The translations under genes were made by a program, and so were the position numbers. Under the pieces are notes generated by a model, which saw nothing but the letters and a program-made list of their open reading frames with translations, made no database searches and was not told the DNA's origin. 6,591 nt of DNA from Alphaproteobacteria bacterium (GTDB lineage Bacteria > Pseudomonadota > Alphaproteobacteria > RF32 > CAG-239), in assembly GCA_003542415.1 (NCBI GenBank), contig DPKR01000034.1, positions 1-6,591 on the forward strand, given 5' to 3'. Of this stretch, positions 1 through 5,472 are shown in pieces (the first letter of the stretch is position 1; each line of letters begins with the position of its first letter).

Positions 1-148
1 TGACCTTAAAACAAATGATCCTAAAACATATGCTTCCATACAAAACCTAAACAAAGGATATATTGCCGTTGATTTTTCAAAATTGCCAGCAAAAAAACAA
101 AATACCGAAATTTTAAATTCCAAAATAAATGATAAAAGGACAACAACC
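1..148 (+). other. Leader region with frame open to the left edge
   Basis: This stretch precedes the chosen start of the large gene. From base 2 it reads in the same frame as that gene without a stop (49 codons), so an N-terminal extension from outside the window cannot be excluded. Another frame (from base 3) stops at TAA 48-50 and could instead be the tail of an upstream gene. A TATATT at 59-64 resembles a -10 box but has no convincing -35 partner. No hairpin terminator is visible. Confidence 0.4.
136..140 (+). promoter_or_regulatory. Ribosome binding site of the large protein gene
   Basis: AAGGA is followed by an 8-base spacer and the ATG at 149. It is the best Shine-Dalgarno match near the start of the large gene. 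It favours 149 over the in-frame TTG at 83 and over a start beyond the left edge of the window. Confidence 0.75.
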
Positions 149-3100
149 ATGGCTGATAGAATTTATACAAAAGAAGATTTAGAAAAATACATGCAAATTG
201 CTGAAGATTACGCAGGAGCAGATTTAGCAGATGTAGAGAAAGCTTTTATGAATTTAGTGGGGATCTTTGATACCGATAAATCTGAAGATTTTGCAAATTT
301 GCATGAAGCTGCAATTCAAGATATTGAAGCTTTCATTAGCGGCAATCTTTCTATTACACCTGATTCTTATGATAAAATGGAAGAGTTTATTAAACTTTTT
401 GCGGGTGGTTACAGCAACCCTAGAATTAAAGCCCTAGAAGCCAAAGCCAAGGCTAAATTAAATGAACTCAAAGAAAAGAAAGTGGAAGATCGTGTCATCC
501 CCGAGGCCACTAAACAAGATCGTGTTATAGAGGAAATTGTTAAAGAATATCGCGATCCCAGTATGTATTCCGACCAAAATGAATTTTTGCTTGATGAATT
601 GCGCGTTACTGTCTTGCGTGATATGGGCAAAGCTCATATTTCTGATGATGAACTTGTCAATTTGACGCCCGAAAGAGCCATTGATATTTTACAAACAACA
701 TTACCAACCTTAAAAGATAATGAGCTTTCTCAAATGGAATCTCGCATGACAAATAAAATGCTCTCGGATGATGAGCTCTTTGAGCTTATTCCGCCACGTA
801 CACTTGCTCAAAAATATAATGAAGTCAAAGCTCAGATTTCTTCCGAACAAGATGATACAAAAAAGCAAGAATTGTCAGCAAAACAAGAAAAATTAGCAGA
901 TAGAATTGATATATTATCAGCTATGCTTGTCACACGTGAGCGCAATGGTCAAGATTTGTTCTTTGATGATGTCACAAACATCGCTGATGCCCACGAAGGC
1001 TACAAACAAATGTTTGCTGCACGCAAGCCTGACTTAGAAGAAATGGCAAAGAGCGCTGATGAAGAAACAAAGATTAAAGGCGTAGCTCTGCTTCAGGCAA
1101 TAGATGCCGGTGAAAAACTTTTAGATAATCATATCATCAAAGAATATGATAATGACTGGAATTTGAGCAACATCGCGCCGGAAGATGCCTCAAAGCTCGA
1201 CTCTCGTTTTGAAGAAATTGAAAGCAAAACCAAAGATGTTGAGGTTGAGCCTGAAACCCTTGCCCTTGTCAGCAACTTCAAATTCTTGGGTGAAGACGGT
1301 CAGGTTGAGCCCCAATTTATTGATAAAGATGGCAATCAAACCGATGTTTATTCTGAAGGTGCTAAGGTCATTGAAGGCAGCAAATTAGATAAAGCTATTT
1401 TGCTTACCAAACAAAATGTCATGCTTGAAAACCTTGGCTCTTCTGAAGAAATAACCCCTGAATTTTTAGCAAAAGAAGTTTCTGAAAAATTAGGAACAAC
1501 GTTATACGCCCTCCATGTGAATGACGAGGTTGCACATGGCGCGCTTGAAAAACCGGATCAATTAACAAATCCAAAATACTTAAATGCCTTTATGGCAAAG
1601 CTTGCCGACATTGAACATCCGATGAAAAACAGTAATTTAGGTTTTGAAGATGGTGTCAATGCCCTCGTTAATCAAACAGGTGCTTATGCTTCAAGACTTG
1701 CTCAAAAATTAAGCAAGGATCCTGAAGATAGCACGCAAGGACGACAACAAGCGGTTGTCACAAAGCTCTTTGCCCCGATTTCAAAGATCGACCATCGCGC
1801 TAAAGACCGCACGGTCGATACACGCCCGAGCAAACGTGAAGTCCGTATTGAAATGGCTAAACGTCTGCTTAAAGGTGGGGCATCAGCATTTTTAATTTCC
1901 GGCACATTAACGACTTTTGGCGCCATGACTGCCGCTGATGTTGGTCTGACAGCAGCAACCGGTGGCTTAAACAAATTTGCAGGTGCCGGAATAGGCGCTC
2001 TTGCTGGTATCACAGCCACTGCCGTCCAAATCCATAGATGGCGCAAACAACAAAAAGCTCAAGGTAAGAAAGCTGGTTTAAGAGAAATTGTTAAGCAGCC
2101 GAGATTGGTTGCAGCCATTGCAACCACAGCTCTTGCTTCAACAGCCATTGGTTTTGCTGCAACAGGAAACCCCGGCGTTGCCTCAAAACTCGGCATAGCC
2201 GCTTTAACCATCGGCACAGCAAATGGAGTGATTTCAAACACTGCAAATGCTAAACAGATGGGCTTGAGCACAGCTGAGGCTGTCGGTTGGGGTGTTGCTC
2301 AAGGTGCTGTCAATGTCTTAGCAGCTATGGGCGGACGCACTGTAGGAACGCAATTTGTAGATTATATGCAAGCCCATCACAATCCGCATTTTGGGCATTG
2401 GACAGAGGAAACGCCAGGCTCCCATAAGGGTCCATATCACAACTACGAGGACAGTTCTAAAACTCATGCACAAATCAGAATGGATGGACAAGACGGAACT
2501 GTATCAGAAGGTGCAAGCGATTATACAGATGGTAGCCGCTATAGCGAATGGACACAAAAAGTTCAAGCACTGCACGGTTATAATGATACAGCACATACAA
2601 ATATGCTAAATAGCTTAAATGATGCTGCAACTCAACCTGGAAATGAATGGATGAACAATTTAGATTCGTCAGGAAATGTCACTTCTAATGCAGATATTCT
2701 CGCTTATAAGGTGTATCAAGCTAAAATACTTGGACTTGAAGGCGCAAATGATCTGTATGCAAACTTAGCGAGCGGAACACCCTTAACGCCTGATAATTTA
2801 GTAGCCTTGCAAAATATTGAAAATCAGGTAGATGTGACCGGTCATGTATTAACAAACGGACAGGAATCTTGGTCTTATCGTAATCAAATTGATCCGGGAT
2901 ATCAAACAAAAAATGTAGACATTCCGGGTGCTCCTGCGCAATATATTCCTAACGACCAACATCCGATGGTCGGTATGTTTGGCGTCGACGGTAAAGTAAT
3001 GACAGGCATGAAAAAGCTCAAAGATCGCGCCGGAGCCCTTCTTGATCGTATCGGTCTCAAGAAAAAAACAATCATTGTTCCTGGTCCGATTATCCCCGAT

Positions 3101-3661
3101 CCGATTATCCCTGATCCCAAAAAACCATATGAACCTCCTGAAACAACGGTTATTTCTTCACCTCTTGTCGATGAATATAAAATCGTTCATGGTATTGAAC
3201 CGAATAAATCAGAGTTTGTTCGTTACAAAACTTTAGTAACAAAAGAGTATCATGAAGATAAAGAGCAAGGAAAAACAAAGGCAGAAACTTTTGATGCCTA
3301 CGTTCAAGAACGTGTAGATAACTTTAACAACACTTATGGTGACAAGGCCACAGAACGTGCCAATACCACACGTGAAACAATGTGGAAAACAAACCTTGCA
3401 TACAAGGGAGAAAAACTTGAAAGCAAAAATGTTACTTTAAGGCATTTCGCCCAATTGGCTCAAACAGATGAAACTGCCGGTCGATACGCTGAAATCAAAG
3501 CTGCTCACGACAGTAAACGTTCACCAACGCCTAAAGGCAAGAAAAATCGCCCAACAGATGGAACTTTTGACATTGCAGAAAGCAAAACCTCCGGACAAAC
3601 AAAAAATGATGGCAAAGGCCAACATACGCAGGGTTTACCAAAGGTAGATGGTCGTTCATAA
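149..3661 (+). CDS. Large cysteine-free protein with central membrane region, unknown function
   Basis: I do not recognise this 1170-residue protein. The ATG at 149 is chosen because AAGGA (136-140) lies 8 bases upstream; a TTG at 83 in the same frame would add 22 residues but lacks such a site. There is no N-terminal signal peptide. Residues 1-560 are acidic, highly charged and mostly helical in character, with a probable coiled coil near 219-270. A basic stretch (561-575) precedes Ala/Gly-rich hydrophobic segments at about 576-606, 609-628, 653-673, 676-696 and 711-729. A strongly basic loop (629-652) sits between the second and third, which by the positive-inside rule suggests a cytoplasmic loop. 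A His/aromatic-rich patch (743-766) opens a polar domain. A cationic amphipathic segment (954-973) and a Pro-rich hinge with PIIPD twice (980-989) lead to a Lys/Glu-rich tail. I see no cysteine anywhere. It is transcribed alone and ends at a strong terminator. A membrane-anchored scaffold or a secreted effector are both possible. The reading frame is certain; the function is unknown. Confidence 0.9.
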   Translation: MADRIYTKEDLEKYMQIAEDYAGADLADVEKAFMNLVGIFDTDKSEDFANLHEAAIQDIEAFISGNLSITPDSYDKMEEFIKLFAGGYSNPRIKALEAKAKAKLNELKEKKVEDRVIPEATKQDRVIEEIVKEYRDPSMYSDQNEFLLDELRVTVLRDMGKAHISDDELVNLTPERAIDILQTTLPTLKDNELSQMESRMTNKMLSDDELFELIPPRTLAQKYNEVKAQISSEQDDTKKQELSAKQEKLADRIDILSAMLVTRERNGQDLFFDDVTNIADAHEGYKQMFAARKPDLEEMAKSADEETKIKGVALLQAIDAGEKLLDNHIIKEYDNDWNLSNIAPEDASKLDSRFEEIESKTKDVEVEPETLALVSNFKFLGEDGQVEPQFIDKDGNQTDVYSEGAKVIEGSKLDKAILLTKQNVMLENLGSSEEITPEFLAKEVSEKLGTTLYALHVNDEVAHGALEKPDQLTNPKYLNAFMAKLADIEHPMKNSNLGFEDGVNALVNQTGAYASRLAQKLSKDPEDSTQGRQQAVVTKLFAPISKIDHRAKDRTVDTRPSKREVRIEMAKRLLKGGASAFLISGTLTTFGAMTAADVGLTAATGGLNKFAGAGIGALAGITATAVQIHRWRKQQKAQGKKAGLREIVKQPRLVAAIATTALASTAIGFAATGNPGVASKLGIAALTIGTANGVISNTANAKQMGLSTAEAVGWGVAQGAVNVLAAMGGRTVGTQFVDYMQAHHNPHFGHWTEETPGSHKGPYHNYEDSSKTHAQIRMDGQDGTVSEGASDYTDGSRYSEWTQKVQALHGYNDTAHTNMLNSLNDAATQPGNEWMNNLDSSGNVTSNADILAYKVYQAKILGLEGANDLYANLASGTPLTPDNLVALQNIENQVDVTGHVLTNGQESWSYRNQIDPGYQTKNVDIPGAPAQYIPNDQHPMVGMFGVDGKVMTGMKKLKDRAGALLDRIGLKKKTIIVPGPIIPDPIIPDPKKPYEPPETTVISSPLVDEYKIVHGIEPNKSEFVRYKTLVTKEYHEDKEQGKTKAETFDAYVQERVDNFNNTYGDKATERANTTRETMWKTNLAYKGEKLESKNVTLRHFAQLAQTDETAGRYAEIKAAHDSKRSPTPKGKKNRPTDGTFDIAESKTSGQTKNDGKGQHTQGLPKVDGRS
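3086..3115 (+). repeat. Tandem 15-bp repeat coding PIIPD twice
   Basis: Two adjacent 15-base units (3086-3100 and 3101-3115) differ at one base, a silent C/T change in a proline codon. Each encodes Pro-Ile-Ile-Pro-Asp. They form the core of a Pro-rich hinge at about residues 978-998 of the large protein, between its polar domain and charged tail. The copy number could vary between strains by slippage. Confidence 0.85.
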
Positions 3662-3679
3662 TTAACTGCGTTTTTAACA

Positions 3680-3715
3680 AAAAAGCCCCCGTTTTTAAGG
3701 GGCTTTTTCTTATTT
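3680..3715. terminator. Bidirectional rho-independent terminator
   Basis: A 10-bp perfect stem (AAAAAGCCCC at 3680-3689, GGGGCTTTTT at 3699-3708) encloses a 9-base loop. On the + strand it is followed by a T-rich run reaching 3715. On the - strand the hairpin is followed by T6 (complement of 3679-3684). It therefore serves both the large gene, which stops at 3661, and the convergent DUF378 gene, whose stop codon (3710-3712) lies inside the + strand T-tract. Confidence 0.92.
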
Positions 3716-3922
3716 CTTATCAATCACGATTGTATCCGGCGCAAATTCGTAATAAATCATTGCAATGGCCGCTAAGCCGACCAAGATATAAACAATTCGT
3801 GATAAAATGCTCATATCGCCGAAAATCAGGCTGACGAGGTTGAAGTTTGCCGCCCCGATCAAACCCCAGTTGATACCGCCGATAATCGTAAGCCACAAGG
3901 CAATTTTTGAAAGATAATACAT
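3710..3922 (-). CDS. DUF378 family small membrane protein
   Basis: This 70-residue protein has two membrane segments, at about residues 5-30 and 40-60. The first carries the GGINWGLIGAANFNLV signature characteristic of DUF378 (YuzA-like) proteins. It is an inner-membrane protein of unknown function, and the length is normal for the family. The ATG at 3922 is supported by AAGGAG (complement of 3931-3936) with an 8-base spacer. The gene is convergent with the large gene, sharing its terminator, and divergent from the methyltransferase gene. The family call rests on the signature seen by eye; no role can be given. Confidence 0.9.
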   Translation of the reverse strand: MYYLSKIALWLTIIGGINWGLIGAANFNLVSLIFGDMSILSRIVYILVGLAAIAMIYYEFAPDTIVIDKK

Positions 3923-4010
3923 ATATGTTTCTCCTTTTTTTAATAAAAAATGTTTTATTTTTCTGCCTTTTGTGATATATGAACAAAAAACAGTTTTTCA
4001 AGGATGCACA
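3923..4010. promoter_or_regulatory. Divergent promoter spacer between the DUF378 and methyltransferase genes
   Basis: These 88 bases must hold promoters for both flanking genes, since neither has a co-directional upstream neighbour. On the - strand, TTGAAA (complement of 3996-4001) and TATATC (complement of 3974-3979) are 16 bases apart and form a plausible promoter for the DUF378 gene. For the methyltransferase the best candidate is an extended -10, TGATATATG at 3973-3981, without a clear -35. The two candidates overlap. Boxes are assigned by eye and are tentative. Confidence 0.4.
4000..4004 (+). promoter_or_regulatory. Ribosome binding site deciding the methyltransferase start
   Basis: AAGGA lies 6 bases before the ATG at 4011. 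A GTG at 3972 is in frame and would add 13 residues, but that would place this site inside the coding region. The ATG at 4011 is therefore preferred. Confidence 0.75.
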
Positions 4011-4709
4011 ATGTATAGCGAAAAATTTTTGAAATTTATTGAAATGTGGGAAAAAGATTTTGCCATCGCTAAAACGATTGATGAAAAAGTGTGTATTGAT
4101 CGTGACGGCAACCCTATTCCATGGTATACCTATCCTGCTATCGAATATCTTTCACAGTTTGATTATTCAGATAAATCCGTTTTTGAATTCGGGGTTGGCA
4201 ACTCTTCTCTTTTTTGGGCAGAACGCGCTCAAAAAGTCACTTCTGTTGAAGACAACCTAAAATGGTTTGAAAAATGGCAAAATGAACTCAAACACCCTCA
4301 CCTTTCCGTTATCTGGCGCGATGAAGGGGAAATTTATGAAAATGCCATTTTGGAAACCGAAGAAAAATATGATGTCATCATCATCGACGGCAAACGTCGC
4401 TTTCAGTGCGCCGAAACGGCACTCAAACGTTTAAACAAAGGCGGTATGATTATTTTAGATGATTCGGACCGCATCAACACAAGCGTTGAATACCAAAAAG
4501 CCGTTGCCATTTTAAAAGCTGCCGATTTGCTCCAAATTGATTTTTACGGCTTTTGCCCGATGAACAACTACACCAAAACGACTTCTGTCTTTTTTGACCG
4601 AACATTTGACTTTCAATCCAAATTCGATGTTCAGCCGATCAACGGCTTAGGCAACCTTTGGTCAATGAGCCGAAAAGAACGTAAAGAAAAATATAAATCA
4701 CAGAAGTAA
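4011..4709 (+). CDS. Class I SAM-dependent methyltransferase
   Basis: This 232-residue protein has the Rossmann-fold pattern of class I methyltransferases. Motif I, VFEFGVGNSS (57-66), is the glycine-rich S-adenosylmethionine loop. The acidic end of strand 2 is SVEDN (78-82, with Glu80 the likely ribose-binding residue). YDVIIIDG (120-127) matches the motif IV region, and GGMIILDDSDR (144-154) the following strand and loop. Residues 1-50 form a helical cap ending in a WYTYP stretch. There is no signal peptide or membrane segment, so it is likely cytoplasmic. Similar small methyltransferases often act on sugars, lipids or other small molecules, but nothing here identifies the substrate. The gene stands alone on its strand; its stop is one base from the convergent elbB stop and no hairpin terminator lies between them. 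Confidence 0.85.
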   Translation: MYSEKFLKFIEMWEKDFAIAKTIDEKVCIDRDGNPIPWYTYPAIEYLSQFDYSDKSVFEFGVGNSSLFWAERAQKVTSVEDNLKWFEKWQNELKHPHLSVIWRDEGEIYENAILETEEKYDVIIIDGKRRFQCAETALKRLNKGGMIILDDSDRINTSVEYQKAVAILKAADLLQIDFYGFCPMNNYTKTTSVFFDRTFDFQSKFDVQPINGLGNLWSMSRKERKEKYKSQK

Positions 4710-4710
4710 A

Positions 4711-5373
4711 TTAAATCAATTTTACCATTGCTTTGATCATATTATCCGCACCTTCGCAAACTTCTTTGATTGATGAAGCCAGCATGTAGGCCGGTGTTGT
4801 TACCACTTTGCGCAACTCATCAACGCAAACATCAACAACATCTTTATTTTCGTGCACGGCACCTGTGCGCTCAATAGCTGCTGCCACACCTTTGTCATTG
4901 CCGATTGTCACATGCACACCTTTTGAGCCTAAAACTTTGGCAATCACCACAGGTGCAATACACATTGCCCCAATCACAACACCTTTTTTGTTGCTTTCTA
5001 AAATTGCCTTTCTAACGCTCGAATCAACATCGCAGCTCACTCCTGAAACGCTAAAATCGCACCAGTTAATCACAGCGCCCAATCCCCCTGGAAAAACGAT
5101 GGCATCATAATCATCAGGGTTATAATCTTTCAAATCCAAAATGTTTCCTCTTGCCAAGCGTGCACTTTCAACCAAAACATTTCGTTCTTCATTTTCCTTC
5201 TGCCCTGTCAAATGGTTGACAACAGCGGCTTGTTTAATATTCGGCGCAAAACATTGATATGTAAGCCCCAAACAGTCAATTGCGAGCATCGCGCACGTTG
5301 CCTCATGGATCTCTGAGCCGTCTGCCCTGCCACAGCCCGAAAGCACAATTGCAAATTTCGGATTTTTTTTCAT
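4711..5373 (-). CDS. elbB: ElbB-type DJ-1/PfpI glyoxalase-like protein
   Basis: This 220-residue protein matches ElbB (isoprenoid biosynthesis glyoxalase, formerly linked to late isoprenoid synthesis) over its full length. The N-terminal LSGCGRADGSEIHEA (11-25), the CFAP (41-44) and NHLTG (53-57) stretches, FPGGLGA (94-100), the nucleophile elbow GAMCIAP (135-141, Cys138) and KVVTTPAYML (189-198) are all in place. Family members adopt the DJ-1/PfpI class I glutamine-amidotransferase-like fold. The E. coli protein has weak glyoxalase activity in vitro and its physiological role is unsettled. The protein has nine cysteines, more than catalysis needs. The start ATG has AGGAG (complement of 5383-5387) 9 bases upstream. 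A run of eight A follows the ATG. It is divergent from the M16 gene and convergent with the methyltransferase gene. Confidence 0.93.
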   Translation of the reverse strand: MKKNPKFAIVLSGCGRADGSEIHEATCAMLAIDCLGLTYQCFAPNIKQAAVVNHLTGQKENEERNVLVESARLARGNILDLKDYNPDDYDAIVFPGGLGAVINWCDFSVSGVSCDVDSSVRKAILESNKKGVVIGAMCIAPVVIAKVLGSKGVHVTIGNDKGVAAAIERTGAVHENKDVVDVCVDELRKVVTTPAYMLASSIKEVCEGADNMIKAMVKLI

Positions 5374-5405
5374 GTTTATAATCTCCTCTCTTCTTTTAAT
5401 TTTGG

Positions 5406-5441
5406 TTGATTTATCTTATATCAGCGATATAATGCTGTCAA
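5406..5441. promoter_or_regulatory. Overlapping face-to-face promoters of elbB and the M16 peptidase gene
   Basis: On the + strand, TTGATT (5406-5411), a 16-base spacer and a perfect TATAAT (5428-5433) point at the M16 gene. On the - strand, a perfect TTGACA (complement of 5436-5441), a 17-base spacer and TAAGAT (complement of 5413-5418) point at elbB; TATAAG with a 15-base spacer is an alternative. The two promoters occupy almost the same 36 bases. Predicted leaders are about 33 bases on each side. RNA polymerase should not be able to bind both at once, so the two genes may compete for initiation. Confidence 0.75.
5416..5432. promoter_or_regulatory. Inverted repeat, candidate operator
   Basis: TTATATC, AGC and GATATAA form a perfect 7-bp inverted repeat with a 3-base centre. 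Each arm overlaps the -10 region of one of the two divergent promoters. It could bind a dimeric regulator that controls both genes, or simply be the by-product of two facing TATAA-type -10 boxes. No matching regulator gene lies in the window. Confidence 0.45.
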
Positions 5442-5472
5442 CTTACAATTTAAATGGAACTGAAAGAAAAAA

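Noticed and set aside
69..97. TTGATT as a -35 box for the large gene
   Set aside because: No -10-like hexamer sits at the right distance; the downstream sequence is only A-rich.
1702..2046. 114-codon open frame on the - strand inside the large gene
   Set aside because: It lies fully opposite the Ala/Gly-rich membrane region, where GC-richer codons leave few stops on the other strand. No ribosome binding site or recognisable product was seen.
3720..4001. 93-codon - strand frame overlapping the DUF378 gene
   Set aside because: It is the same DNA in another frame. The DUF378 frame has the family signature and a good ribosome binding site.
3972..4010. GTG start giving a 13-residue longer methyltransferase
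   Set aside because: It would put the AAGGA site inside the gene, lacks its own ribosome binding site and overlaps the likely DUF378 promoter.
4808..5110. 100-codon + strand frame inside elbB
   Set aside because: It is a shadow of the well-conserved elbB gene, with no independent support.
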